From the NCBI GenBank assembly GCA_014529385.2, contig CM043953.1, forward strand, positions 108,382,549 through 108,446,548: a stretch of DNA of 64,000 bases, read 5' to 3'. Of this stretch, positions 34,640-45,808 are shown in pieces. Every line of letters begins with the position of its first letter. Positions within the stretch are counted from its first letter, which is position 1. This DNA comes from Adiantum capillus-veneris. Taxonomy: Eukaryota > Streptophyta > Polypodiopsida > Polypodiales > Pteridaceae. Both the position numbers and the translations under genes were made by a program. The notes under the pieces are model-generated. The model was given only the letters and a program-made list of their open reading frames with translations, was not told where the DNA came from and searched no databases.

Positions 34640-35402
34640 ATGGCGACACAGTGCGGTGCAAGGAGTAGTTAGAAAAAATATCTGAGATTGAGAGCACTCG
34701 CAAAGTGTAATTAGCCTTGCTAATTCTGTCAAAATCGATAGTATCCCGATGGAAATCCATTCAAATTGTCCGCCGTATAGGGAAATTCCGCAATTTCTTG
34801 GTAGCCGAATCAATTATACTTGCAATCGTTAATTGATTTTGAAAGGTAATTGTACTTTGAACTCCCGTCGGAATCGTTTTCTTAAATCTTTGAGTTTCTA
34901 CTGATAATGCGCAGACAATTTGGTGCTCGATGTTTGTGCCGGTCGTGTCGAGATGCCGCACCTCTCCGGGCCTTTCCGAATCCGCACACGAGGAAGGGGG
35001 TGGGGTACCCCACTGTGGATACCGCCCCTTGTTGTTGAAAATAGGGTGTGGCCACTAATCCCCAAGGGGGTTGGGCGCCCGTGTAGTGGGAAATAAACTT
35101 CACACAATGGCTATGGCCGCTAAGAGCAGCGCGCGAGCAAGGAAATCCGCCATGGCGCCCACTGAGGTGAGCTAGAGGCCTTCGGCCCAAGGTCGTGAAT
35201 TGCTCCCCCGCCCGGTGGGGCGGTTTTGACGCAGGTCCGCCTCGGCGGGTCCTCCTTGCAAGGGGGGTTGCCCACGGACTGCTTGCCTTGTCGTCCTCCT
35301 CATAGGAGAGGTGTTCCACGACTTGGTGACCCCGACATGCAACTTGCTCATGCAAGGTTGTGTGGCTCTCCTCCTCCACAGCTGTGCCTTTTCCAAAAAA
35401 GA
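34640..35402 (-). other. Chromovirus 5' leader
   Basis: GC-richer sequence between primer site and gag. A 193-codon minus-strand frame crosses it (34882-35463) and starts inside the LTR, but its Arg/Gly/Pro-rich text shows no gag features. I treat it as untranslated leader or decayed gag start. Confidence 0.45.
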
Positions 35403-35421
35403 ACCAAGCTCTTGATACGAA
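35403..35421 (-). other. Chromovirus primer-binding site (diverged)
   Basis: On the minus strand, just after the 5' LTR, the sequence reads TCGTATCAAGAGCTTGG. It resembles the initiator-Met site TGGTATCAGAGC with one changed base and one inserted base. Confidence 0.65.
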
Positions 35422-35574
35422 TGCTAGACAAGGGGAACTAGAACCTAGGAGTCCACCACCCAACTACCCACTATATAGCATAGCCCCTGGCCCTTTTCCC
35501 TAGTTGGACCCCCTTTCCACACTGCCTAGCCCGGCCCTGCCCTTGTCTAGTCCGGCTTTGCCGATGTCCTTACA
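35422..35574 (-). repeat. 5' LTR of chromovirus (153 bp)
   Basis: Plus strand begins TGCTAGACAAGG and ends GTCCTTACA, directly followed by AGAGG. It carries a few substitutions and small indels relative to the other LTR, concentrated in one short stretch after CCCCTGGCC. Confidence 0.95.
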
Positions 35575-36002
35575 AGAGGCGCAAGCAAGTGGTTCTCATG
35601 TGCTAAAGGGAGAGAGAGTATTGAGGTGTCATCACCCTATTCAATGTACTAAAATGGGTGTCAAAAGGGGTCCCAATTCAAAAAAGAGGCTCCCTAGAGC
35701 TGCAGAAGTAAAAAACCCACCTTTTTTTGTTTTTTGTTTTTGCAAGAAGAACTCCTTATAAGAGGGATTTTTGAAAAAAAGTGAAGGGCTTTTTTGCCAA
35801 GGAGTCTTTTGGAGCATGTGAAGAAGAGAATTACTATGTGTAAGCCATCATGGCTTTGTAAGATTTTGCAAGGAGAAGTTTTCCATTCCCCCCTTCCTGG
35901 TGTCGATTCCTTGCTCCCCCTCCTTTCTTTTGCTAGTGTGCTTCACTTTTGTTGCCGATGTCAGTGTGGTTGAGTGCAACCCCAAACCGAGGGCTGTGCA
36001 TG

Positions 36003-36008
<6 letters not shown>

Positions 36009-36071
<63 letters not shown>
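36009..36071. repeat. (GA)n microsatellite inside LTR
   Basis: The 3' LTR counterpart of the 15294-15405 tract, about 63 bases. Confidence 0.95.
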
Positions 36072-36073
<2 letters not shown>

Positions 36074-36291
36074 TTGTGTGTGATTACTATGTGGAATAGA
36101 GGTTGTGTGGGTGTGGATGTGCTGGAGCTTTCGAGAAGTGTTTATGGTACAATGAGATGGGTGTGTGCAGGTGAGATTGTGTGGATTTTGAAGGTGAATC
36201 CTAGTGGATTGGGGTGCTATGTATATCTTGGACTATAGAGAGGCATTTTGTTGTGTTTCTGGTGTGTTCTCCTTTCTCTCTTTCCAACATA

Positions 36292-38465
36292 AGCTGGCAG
36301 TAAAAGTTACTAAGAATTTGGCCAAGAAGCTGCTAGAACAACCAAATTGTTTTGAGGCTCACACAATTGAAAAGTTACTACCCCAGTCTTCAAAGGGCAG
36401 AAAAACCAGAATGAGAAGGAAACATCTATACCAAGTGAGTCCATTATTGTTGTGGTACAGAGTCTAGAAAATGAGGTACAATAAGTCAGATCAGACTTGG
36501 CTCAAGCTGGAGCCACTAGTCTGATTAAGGATCCATCGGAGAATCCATCTCAGAGCTAGCTACTAGTAGCAAGACAAGAAGAACCAGTGGAATACAACTT
36601 TGAAGATAGTCAGGAGGAAAAATCTTCTATTTCAAATAATAGATTTGATAATGCATAGGATGAGATATATGTTAAGGTCTGCAAGAGGATACATAAGTTA
36701 ACGGTCAAACTTGATGACAACAAGCAAACATGACTAACAACTGCAAAATTCATCAGGCAGAAGAGAAAAGTGTAGGTTGAAGCTAGAGTAGTGGACCTAG
36801 AAGCTATCTGAAACGATGAGGTTCTAGTTATTCAGGTGGACTACAAGCTAAGAAAGAAATGGGAACCATTGTCAGGCATTATACTGGATGGTGGTGTTGA
36901 TGTGAATATTCAGAGGAAACATCTCAATCAAAAGTTGGGAATCACGAACTTAATACCACCACCATTCAGAGTAAGGATGGTTGACTAGAGGGTGGTTTTG
37001 GCTATTGGATTACTGGAAATATGTAAATCAAAGTGGTCAAGGAGAAATTTAAAACCAGATTCTTAGTATTGGATGTGCAAGGAGCATATGGAACGCTTTT
37101 AGGTAGACCTTGGATTAGAACTACTAGTGCTAAACATGATTATGCAAACTAGATAAGGACTATTCAAGGGGCCACTAGAAGGATTTAGATAAGGACTAAC
37201 AACACGAGAAGCTAGAAAAAATCTTCGATGCCCAAAGGATTATGTAAGATATATGGGACAAACAAAATTGGAAAGATGCTTGCCTCCATGAACATATTTT
37301 CCTTGAAAGAGATCAATCTAAGTGTTGTGCTTATGGATAAGGAACTTGATGAGAGGCAAATAAAACAATATCCACAACAATTCACTAAAATAAATCCAAG
37401 AGAAAGATTAATTCAGATAAATGGCCAATCATCATAGCAACGAGCACATAAAAAATTAGTTTTAGACTAGTTGGAGCAACCAATTTAGCAAATTTTGAAG
37501 TAGGGAGCCCAACAATTGAAGAACTAGAGATTCAAAATGACTATTTGGAATCAAGTAATCATTTTGATGATTAGGATGTTGGCATTCAAATAGAGAAGGA
37601 AGCGGAATCAATGGCCAAATGCAAGGGAGGAGGGTCAAACTGGCTGCTTCCATATGATCAAGAGGTTGAGGAGTGGAATCTTGGCCTAGAGGAAAACCCA
37701 AGAATGATCAAAATCAACAAGCATTTGAAGTTGGAGATCAAGGAGAAGGCAAAGGCATTGTTTCACAAATATAAGGATGTATTCACATGGGAACATACAT
37801 ATATGAAAGGAGTAGATCCAGAAGTGTGCTAGCATTGGGCTCCACTCAAACTAGATGCCAGATTAGTCAGGTTACAGAGGTACATGACGAACCCCAATTA
37901 TGCAAAGAAAGCCAAGGAGGAAATATATAATCTTCTCAAACCAGGTTCACTATTGAAGTAGCAAGTAGTGACTAGTTACTTTTGATAATTGTAGTCCCAA
38001 AACAGAATGGGAAAATCAGATTATGTGTGGACTACATGAAGCTAAATGCTCAAGCAATTAAGGATCCTTTTCCATTACCTTTTACAAACATGATGCTATT
38101 GCAGGTCACAAAATGTGGGTTTCGTGGATGGATACAGTGGCTACAATCAGCTAAAGACTGCACCTGAAGATCGGGCCAAGCCACATTTATCATTGAGTGG
38201 GGAGAATTCATGTATTTGGTAATGCCATTTGGATTGTGTAATGCTCTTGCAACATTTCATAGATGTATGGTGGACATTTTTAGTGAGTTTTTGCATAGCT
38301 TCTTGGCCATATTTATAAATGACTTTACCATCTTCTCTACTGAAGAAATCATTTATTATGTCTAGAAATGGTCTTCAAGAGGTGCAGAGAAAAGAGGATC
38401 TATATGAATCCCTCCAACTCAATGTTTATGGTCTGGAAGGGACAGTGTTTGGAACACACAGTGTC
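36292..38465 (+). pseudogene. Element D pol remnant: spacer, protease, RT
   Basis: Plus-strand coding relic resuming after element C. A Lys-rich start (LAVKVTKNLAKKLLEQP) is followed by an acidic spacer, then a protease-like site (IILDGGVDVNIQRKHLNQKL, about 36880-36940). RT spans 37600-38465: YKDVFTWEHTYMKG, VPKQNGKIRLCVDYMKLNAQ, DPFPLPF, and a catalytic box reading IFINDFTIFS, where the first Asp of the Asp pair is Asn. Stops and frame changes are frequent. It ends inside RT at HTVSS, where copia sequence starts at 38466. Confidence 0.75.
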
Positions 38466-40221
38466 CAGCACTATAACAAAAAAAAAAACATTTGACAACC
38501 TTATCATCCAATTTTCTGCGTTGTGTTTGTGGCACCAAAGCATATGCCAAACAGCCAAAAACACGCATGTGCTCAATAGAAGGCTTTCTATCATGCCATG
38601 CTTCATATGGAGTAATAGACTGCAAAGCTTTTGTAGGACACCTGTTTAGTACATAAGTGGCACACATGATGGTCTTAAGCCAAAAAAAATGCGGAAAAGC
38701 TTGACTTTTGACCATACATCGTGCCATTTCCGTAAGTGACCTATTTTTCCTCTCACGACACCATTTTGTTGAGGTGTATAAGGCACTGTACATTGGTGTT
38801 TTATCCCACGACTAGCCAAAAATGCACTGAATTCATGAGACATATGCTCCCCCCTCTATCAGAACGAAGGGTGCCCATAGTACATTTCGAGACATTTTTA
38901 GCCATAGCCAGAAATTGTTTGAAGCACATAAAAACTTTGGATTTCAATTTAAGCGGAAATACCCATGAAATGAATGCCTGGAGTAATCATCAACAAAAGT
39001 CACGAAGTAAAGGTAATTGCCCAAGGACGGAGTTTTCATGGGCACAAACATCACAATGCACAAGGTGCAACCTGCATGTGGCCCAAATTGAACCATCCTT
39101 TGGAAACTTAGAACGTTGCATCTTACCCAAAATACAGCCTTCACAAACATGTTTGACTGGTGCTTCAAGAGGCGGCAAAGAAGCAACCATATCAGATTTT
39201 TGCAAACACAGCAAACTGGCAAAATTCAGATGACCAAAACGTGCATGCCAAAGTTTTGCATCTCAAATAGCCCCTGAATCTGCAACTGCATTTGCAAAAT
39301 TTTGTCCACACTTGTCATACAAAGAGAGCTTATATAGCCCACGACACAAAAGCCTAGATGCAATGATTTCATTACCAAAATTGAGATCATGAACTGTACA
39401 TTTGTCATCCACAAATTTGACTACAAGTCCAAGTCTAGCAAGTGCAGATATAGACAAAATATTCTTCTTGATCCCAGGTACATAAAGTGCATCAACAAGT
39501 GTGAAAAAACTGCCATTAGCAGCAGTAAGCACAATCTTTCCAACTCCCTGAACCATATAAGAGGCATTGTTGGCACAAGTGACTGAATTCCTATGAGGGA
39601 TAGACTCGAGAGAGGTGAACAATTCACGATGTGAGGTAAAGTGCTTTGTAGCACCACTGTCAAAATACCACACATGTGAATCTGCAGCAACTGACATGCA
39701 TGCATCATGGATAGCAGGATTGTAAGTGCACTCTGCACTAAAAGCCCATTCTACATCAACATCAACATTACAGTCTCCTTTTACAGTATTTGCAGTGGAA
39801 CCACCCTCTTTCTTCTTAGCCTCTTTGGCCTTTAACTTAGGAGATTGCTTGATCAAGTGATCATTAGCTTTACAATAATGGCAATGCATCTTGTTTTTGC
39901 CCTTATCACCAGAACTGCCAGACGATGTGATGCCAGCAAAAGCATTGGGAACAAAAGTTTTGCCACTAGCAGCAGAACCATAAGAAGTAGCTGCATTGCT
40001 GTTACCACCCTTTCTTTGAGAAGCAATAAAATCCCGTTCAATTGCACGCTGTCTAGTCCCATTTTTTTTTATAGAGAACGACTCTTGCAACAGCAATGTG
40101 CATAATGCATCAAATTTGACAACTTCTGGATTTCCTTGGGTCATAAGTCTCCAAGTACTAGCAAAAGTCTGGTAAGAATCTGGTAAGGCATCAAGAACAG
40201 TCTGCACAAGGGAACTGCTAT
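38466..40221 (-). pseudogene. Truncated Ty1/copia fragment (gag to integrase)
   Basis: Collinear with 47772-49552 of copia element K on the same strand. The largest frame (39263-40369) has gag text, a zinc knuckle missing its last Cys (CHYCKANDHLIKQS) and the protease site WYFDSGATKH. Integrase pieces follow in 38944-39222, 38646-38843 and 38419-38793 (TPYEAWHDRKPSIEHMRVFG). Both ends are abrupt: at 38466 it abuts element D RT, and at 40221 it switches to unrelated sequence after GGGAACTG. LTRs, RT and RNase H are absent. Confidence 0.9.
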
Positions 40222-40618
40222 GTAAATGCGTATTTTCTTTGATTTTAATTTTTTTTTCAAATTTATTCAATAAATTTTTCTTCAAAGGTGTGTCTCCATG
40301 CATTATTTTAGAAGGCTCAAATGGGCCTCTGACTACAAAGAAATTGCATAGGGAGGACACATCTCTCAATTGATTTTGTGTCCTACCTACACGAATTCTT
40401 TGTTGTTGGATGTTTGTCTCGACATTCTAAAATCGCATATGTGTTGAGGTAAGCCTTTTAGCTTACACTCAACACATGAACAATTCCTAAAGCCAAGCAT
40501 ACTTGCATGCATCCCTGTGTACATGGATACACCCTCCTACATATGATTCCCCAACACATGCTTCTCATTCCATCATGCACACATGCTACACTTTAAAGCC
40601 ACAAGCTACATGGTGTAG
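40222..40618. other. Unassigned DNA with a short hairpin
   Basis: The minus-strand frame of the copia fragment reads on into this stretch (GPFEPSKIMHGDTPLKK), but the text does not match copia gag. An inverted repeat (GTGTTGAGGTAAGC ... GCTTACACTCAACAC) lies at about 40442-40477. Confidence 0.4.
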
Positions 40619-41035
40619 CTGTTATGGATATGGGAGTTGTACATTTATTACTCAAGTGCTCATTAGGAGCTATGGTCATTTATGTCGGCCGGCCAATGTG
40701 TATTCATTCTTGAGCATTGAAGAATCATAAATAAAATACATGCAAGAGGGAAATGCTCACACTTACACAGGGGGAGATTGCACCCAATGTTATCTTATTC
40801 TTCTCTCCTCTCCTGTCTTCTCTCTCACCGTGCTGGCATAGCACTTCGCTCTAGGCGGTGCACCTGCACGTGCTTTCATGATCTATCCCGCTCCCCGTCT
40901 CCCTCTATTCACGTATAGCTTGGATTATGTGCTTGTGCGAGTCGTTAGGTATGCGGATTCACTCATTTATGGATTGTAGCATGTTATTTTTTGCATTTTG
41001 CAGGGCAATCGCGCCTTTGTTTGCAGTAGTAGTAT
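40619..41035 (+). repeat. Partial LTR, copy 1 of a direct repeat
   Basis: Begins TGTTATGGATATGGGAGTTG and matches 43529-43945 in the same orientation over about 415 bases. After 41035 the two copies diverge. The matching sequence in copy 2 is the first two thirds of a likely LTR, so this copy is a truncated LTR. Confidence 0.75.
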
Positions 41036-41804
41036 TAGATCTTGCAAGAATGCTCCTGGAAATGCTAGAAACATGCTCACGATGAGCGTGGTGACGAATC
41101 AAATCCCCCAGCTAAGTTTTCTTACTTTACTTAGTTTATTAGCATGATGCTTAACATGACTATTTTCTTTTTGTAGGTGCATAAAATGGTTATGTGATTC
41201 ACTTAAAATAAGATTAGCTTGATTATGAGTTTAATTAGTACAAATTAGCACGGAGCAAAGAATAAGAGAAGCTTTATCATCAAAGGAAGAATCTCTCATG
41301 ATGAGAGAGAACCTTATAAAACTGTGTGTAAAGCCTTGAAATCCAGACCTTTCACTTGAGGAGGCACCGATATTTTCATAGTAGGATTAGAAGAAGAAAT
41401 TGTAGTGTTGTTGGATTAATCTCAAGACCTAGTGCTTTTGGGTGAGCTAGAACAGACAATCATCTTCTTTCCCTGCCCATGGAACACATCTCCAAGATAA
41501 TGGTGATAATAAATAATAACAACAAGGTTTGATTGAGTTGTTGATTAGGGAAGTTATCGGCTCATCACCATATGTAGGAGCTCATCATAGTGCAACATCC
41601 CTGCTTATCAAGGTCCGCTCGTAACTCCACCATGAGCCAGTTCAACATGGCTATTGGGGATGCCAGGAACACAAGCGATTGATGTCACATCGACGGTAGT
41701 CCAACACGTAGCAATAGTTGCTTTTGACATGGACCAACAAACGGCGGCCTGCCATGCGCCCAACCTTCTCTCTCTCTCTCATGCTGTGGCAAACCGCCAG
41801 CAAA

Positions 41805-41845
<41 letters not shown>

Positions 41846-42244
41846 CACTTTTCTCCTCTACTCTCACTTAATGAGCTAGTCATGACTCCAGCTCATGTGG
41901 TCTTCTAGCCCACACAAACACATAAGCGGATCTCCCTCCCTGCAGTCAGAATCACCCTCTCACTCTCTCTTTCTTCCTACCACCACCAACCAAATGATCT
42001 CCTTCTTTGACAGCCAGTTTCTCACTATGCAGGCCCTCGTTAATTACGTGCTGTAGTATATCTCTCTCTCCCTCACACACACATTCTCAACCAGTGCATG
42101 GCTGCACCGTAAAACACCCCATTTCCGCCCACACACACACACATAAAATACCTTTCTCTCTCTCCTCTGCACCTCAATCATGGCTGCCTCTCAGTCTTAC
42201 TTCCCCTCTATCTTTCGTTTCCAGTGGCCATGCAACTACCACCC
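41036..42244. other. Spacer with CT microsatellites
   Basis: No domain recognised. CT-rich throughout its second half, with a clean (CT)n run at about 41810-41840 and smaller CT, CA runs at 42060-42085 and 42130-42145. Confidence 0.5.
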
Positions 42245-43112
42245 CTACCCCACCTTTTTGGCCTTTGCTTCCCGAAGCACACCACCCGAACCTCTGCAAC
42301 TAACGTCCACTAGAGAAATCGTGCACTCAAGCAACCTGGTGATTGCCAAATTGAAAGCCTGTTTCATCTCTACTTCAGTAACATATTTCACCCCTCCCAA
42401 CACCTCATAGCAAAGGCATTTGACCAAGCTGCAAACACCAGGAGATAGAGCTTCCTCATTAGAGTTGAAGTCGTTAACAAACTACCCAAACACAGGGTAC
42501 ATTAAGGTGAGCGGAAGCGGTGGCTGTGCAGTAGTTGGAAAGTTGCAAAGAAATATGGGCTTGTTCTCCCCATGCGCCGTCTGAATGTAGAGCAGTCCCT
42601 CTTTCTCCACAGCTGAAGGTGGCCCCAGTTCCATAATTTGTTCCAAGTAGGCTTTATCGGTGAATTTTGGAAGGGAGGATTGGTTTGTAGATTGCAATTG
42701 ACTTTTAAACTTGTCAATCTGGGAACTTGTTCTCTGTATATCATCACTTAACATTGACAACTCAGTGTTCAATTGTTCTAGCTCTGTTGTGACCTTATCC
42801 CGGGTGTGTACCATAGATCCCGCTTATACCTTGCGGCAATTTGATTGGAAAGCCCATGTCAAGGATCCTTTGCAGATTTTTGTGCTGCTTCTCTCCATGG
42901 ATAGCGTTTTTGTAAATCCTTCAAGTGTTCTTCCAAAACAATGAGTTTCTGGCGTGCCTCTTCCACTTTCCCCTCCTCCACAAGCCTCCACTTCCTTGCA
43001 GACGCGCACGCCGATGCCATCATGTTTATGGCTTAGACTACTAAGTGGCACTTGTGCTAGGCACTGCAAGGAAACAACATCTGGCAACCCATGAATTAAA
43101 GCTACCATTTAT
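42245..43112 (-). pseudogene. Host-gene-like fragments, F-box-like start (tentative)
   Basis: Minus-strand text that looks like ordinary plant protein. The frame 42824-43108 starts MVALIHGLPDVVSLQCLAQV, which resembles the start of an F-box. A shifted frame gives KWRLVEEGKVEEARQKL, then LEEHLKDLQKRYPW. The frame 42482-42814 is coiled-coil-like (TTELEQLNTELSMLSDDIQR) followed by a hydrophobic stretch, and after one stop the text continues (CSLVKCLCYEVLGGVKYVTE). I cannot name the gene. It lies between the two direct LTR copies, so capture by a retroelement is possible; a decayed local gene is the alternative. Confidence 0.35.
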
Positions 43113-43528
43113 TCAAGTGAAGGAGTGTACGGTTTCAAAGCCACATCCTCCAATAGACTTGTCTACAAGCACATGCAACCCAAATCTCTTGGCTTCCAAA
43201 AAGACACCCAAAACTCCATCACCAAACCCTGCAGATACATAGATAAAACACAATTTGCACTAGTTGTGCAGGTTTGCAAGCCCGATGAGTCACAGATGCA
43301 AGCCTCCTAGGTTGTAGGTGCATAGTAGCATTCTGCTGGACAAAACGTCGTTTGCAAGCCTCGCACGTGCCCATTAATTTTTGAAGCCTCGCAGGTGCGC
43401 AACAGTAATGGGCACCTGAGTTTTCTCTGATATGAATATGCAGGGTACCTATCGTCTTGTATCTCACACTCGACTCCACCACTTATGTTTCTCGCAACTG
43501 AGGGCAATTGCTTTTTCAACCCTGGAGT

Positions 43529-44187
43529 ATGTTATGGATATGGGAGTTGTACATTTATTACTCAAGTGCTCATTTAGGAGCTATGGTCATTTATGTCTGC
43601 CGGCCAATGTATATTCATTTTTGAGCATTGAAGAATCTATAAATGAAATATGTGCAAGAGGGAAATGCTCACTCTTGCACGGGGGGAGATTGCACCCAGC
43701 GTCATCTTATTCTTCTCTCCTCTCCTCTCTTCTCTCTTGCCGTGACATAGCACTCCGCTCTAGGGGGTGCACCTGCACGTGCTCTCACGCTCTATCTCGC
43801 TCCTTGTCTCCCTCTATTCCCGTATAGCTTGGATTATGTGCGTGTGCGAGTCATCAGGTATGCGGATTCGCTCGTTTATGGATTGTAGCATGTTATTTTT
43901 TGTATTTTGTAGGGCAGCCGTGCCTCCGTTTGCAATAGTAGCCCACATGCTACTTGCCTCCATTTCACTTGTGGTGCATATCCCTCTTGCCTTAATTTCC
44001 ACTTTACACCATTGAGCATATATAAAGCCACCATGCTTAACTTGTAATTTTTTTCTCTCATTGTAATCATTCTAGCAAGTCCATTTCCATTTCATTGAGT
44101 ACATTCTCTCTAATCTATTTGCTCCTAATTTGTTATGAAGCTCTCACTATGATGAATGAATGCCTTGTTGGTCTATCCACCATAGAC
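43529..44187 (+). repeat. LTR with TATA box (copy 2), about 660 bp
   Basis: Begins TGTTATGG and probably ends ACATTACA just before a primer-site-like sequence. It matches copy 1 at 40619-41035 in its first 415 bases. It contains CATATATAAAGCC near 44015, a plausible TATA box. The right end rests on the CA and the primer-like sequence only. Confidence 0.6.
44014..44025 (+). promoter_or_regulatory. TATA box of the 43.5 kb LTR
   Basis: GCATATATAAAG inside the LTR, about 170 bases before its presumed end. It suggests rightward transcription. Confidence 0.5.
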
Positions 44188-44204
44188 ATTACATGTGATA
44201 TCAA
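44188..44204 (+). other. Primer-binding-site-like sequence
   Basis: TGTGATATCAAAACTTGC resembles the initiator-Met site followed by the common TTG extension, with several mismatches (TGATATCAAAAC for TGGTATCAGAGC). It follows the LTR end directly. Confidence 0.45.
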
Positions 44205-44264
44205 AACTTGCAAGTAATAAGTATCTCCTAATTACATTAGTTAGATCCCTATGCTAGATTGAGT

Positions 44265-44298
<34 letters not shown>

Positions 44299-45200
44299 AG
44301 CACCAAATCAATTTATCACTCTTTAGGAGTAGGCTAATTAATCTCAAGCCTAGTTATCCCTATCCTTGGATTTGGGTATGTCTACATGGCCCCTTCCTTA
44401 ACCAAGTGATTAGAGCTAATTGGAATCAAGCATTAGAATGTGTGCAATTTTATTTCTTTAATAAGCCTTGCTTGAATGTATGTGATTGACTTCTTGCTCT
44501 TCCCGCTTTCTTTAAGGTATGTTTCCTCACTTGATACCATGGATTGAACTTTGAAATGTATGTGTGTGAATATAGGTTTCCATGACATTCCGTTTGCACT
44601 AATTTATGCTCTATTTGGCCCAAGCATTGTGAAATGGCATCTTGTTTAAATTTTCCATGTTTTGTGTTTGATTTTCCCTTTTTTTTTTGCTTTAATTGCT
44701 TTCAATTAATTGTATGTGTGCATACCCTTTTGCCTGTGTGTGAATATTTGTGGCCTAGAGGTCAAAAGATTTTTGTTTGAATTGCTTTTGATTAATTATG
44801 TGTGTGTGTATTTGTTTTGCCTAGAGGACAAAAGAGGAGGTGCTCATGGGACCCACACCCTCATAACAAAGCATTAAAAAAAAAGATTTTTTGAAAGCGT
44901 GCTCGTCTTCACCCTGGCCATTACCTGAGCCTACCCAAAATCCCACCTTGCCTCCCACCGCTGAACCTACCATATGCAGCACTACCTCATCACCCCTTAA
45001 CTTGCATGTGCCTTGACTAGGGGCACCTCAACATTTCTACAAACTGTAGCTCATATTTCGATTCAATAAGTATGATGGCAAGATGGATGTTTTTGTGATT
45101 TATTATTGTTGCATAAATTTAATGCTTACTTTGTGACTACTAACAAGAAGAACAATAGCAGTAAAGTTTTGATAGCCGCCATGTATTTGTCAATTTTCTA
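44205..45200 (+). other. Possible 5' leader and decayed gag of the 43.5 kb element
   Basis: A (CT)n tract lies at 44268-44297, then AT-rich leader-like DNA. From about 44880 a Pro/Ser-rich stretch leads into plus-strand text (FNKYDGKMDVFVIYY) that faintly resembles the start of a Ty3 gag core. Stops are frequent. This is a weak call; no zinc knuckle or pol domain follows before the LTR of element F. Confidence 0.3.
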
Positions 45201-45334
45201 AAAGGCAACCGATGTTCAAGATGACATTCTTTAAAGGTACAAAGTCGAGGGTAGCAAATCTAAGCACCACTCCTCTCAGAAACACTTTCACAAAATGACA
45301 CACTTTCCAAAACACACGCCTTCAATTGCACACC

Positions 45335-45340
<6 letters not shown>

Positions 45341-45382
<42 letters not shown>
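45341..45382. repeat. (CA)n microsatellite
   Basis: About 20 CA repeats inside the distal part of the element F LTR. Confidence 0.95.
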
Positions 45383-45385
<3 letters not shown>

Positions 45386-45450
45386 CTCGAGGAATCAACA
45401 CCCGTGCATCACTCGCACTGCTTCAATCATACACACCACCAACATGCAAC

Positions 45451-45453
<3 letters not shown>

Positions 45454-45506
<53 letters not shown>
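45454..45506. repeat. (CT)n microsatellite in the element F LTR
   Basis: About 26 CT repeats; GA on the transcribed strand. It is the counterpart of the AG tracts in the LTRs of element C. Confidence 0.95.
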
Positions 45507-45511
<5 letters not shown>

Positions 45512-45569
45512 CAAGAAGTGGTATGGGGGAACATACACACATGCCGACAACCAACACTAAAGAGCAAAA

Positions 45570-45796
45570 TGTTGGAATTAGGGTTGCAGAGAAACACACA
45601 CAGCTTGGAGAAGACGAAGGAAGCTAAAGGCACACGATAGAGAGTGTGTTACTTAGTGTGCAATGGAAAGATAGATAGCCCTAGAGTGATGGCCGTATAT
45701 ACAATGCACGGGGGAAAAAACCTCCTAAAGAGGGAAAAAATGCCCCGACGGTCCTAGTGTGTTCACACACATCACTACCACATGTATATGGTAACA
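45570..45796 (-). repeat. 3' LTR of copia K (227 bp)
   Basis: Plus strand TGTTGGAATTAGGG ... ATGGTAACA, with TG...CA ends. On the minus strand it follows the polypurine run CAGGGGGGATT (45797-45807). The last part of pol reads through into it. A TATATACA-like motif lies near 45695. Confidence 0.97.
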
Positions 45797-45808
45797 AATC
45801 CCCCCTGG
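45797..45808 (-). other. Polypurine tract of copia K
   Basis: On the minus strand CCAGGGGGGATT directly before the LTR start TGTTACCATA. Confidence 0.85.

Larger units (their letters stand above)
29575..35574 (-). mobile_element. Chromovirus (Ty3/gypsy with chromodomain), full-length, broken ORFs
   Basis: A complete 6.0 kb minus-strand element. It has a 5' LTR 35422-35574, primer site about 35403-35421, gag, protease, RT, RNase H, integrase, chromodomain, polypurine tract and 3' LTR 29575-29725. It is bounded by a perfect 5-base duplication AGAGG (29570-29574 and 35575-35579) and interrupts the 3' LTR of element C. The two LTRs differ at roughly 13-14 of 152 aligned positions by eye. The short LTRs and C-terminal chromodomain fit plant chromoviruses with short LTRs. 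All ORFs carry breaks. Confidence 0.95.
28331..36286 (+). repeat. 3' LTR of element C, split by a chromovirus
   Basis: Two LTR segments, 28331-29574 and 35580-36286, together about 1.95 kb and collinear with the 5' LTR at 13178-15628. The left segment ends and the right begins at AGAGG, duplicated by the chromovirus insertion. It ends TTTCCA followed by ACATA, the presumed target duplication of element C. This copy lacks the 446 bp inverted-repeat element present in the 5' LTR. Confidence 0.85.

Noticed and set aside
34882-35463. A 193-codon minus-strand open frame in the chromovirus leader
   Set aside because: It begins inside the LTR and covers the primer site; its Arg/Pro/Gly-rich text shows no gag feature.
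39853-40105. Plus- and minus-strand frames over the copia gag (also 49010-49458)
   Set aside because: Shadows of the copia gag-pol frame on the minus strand.
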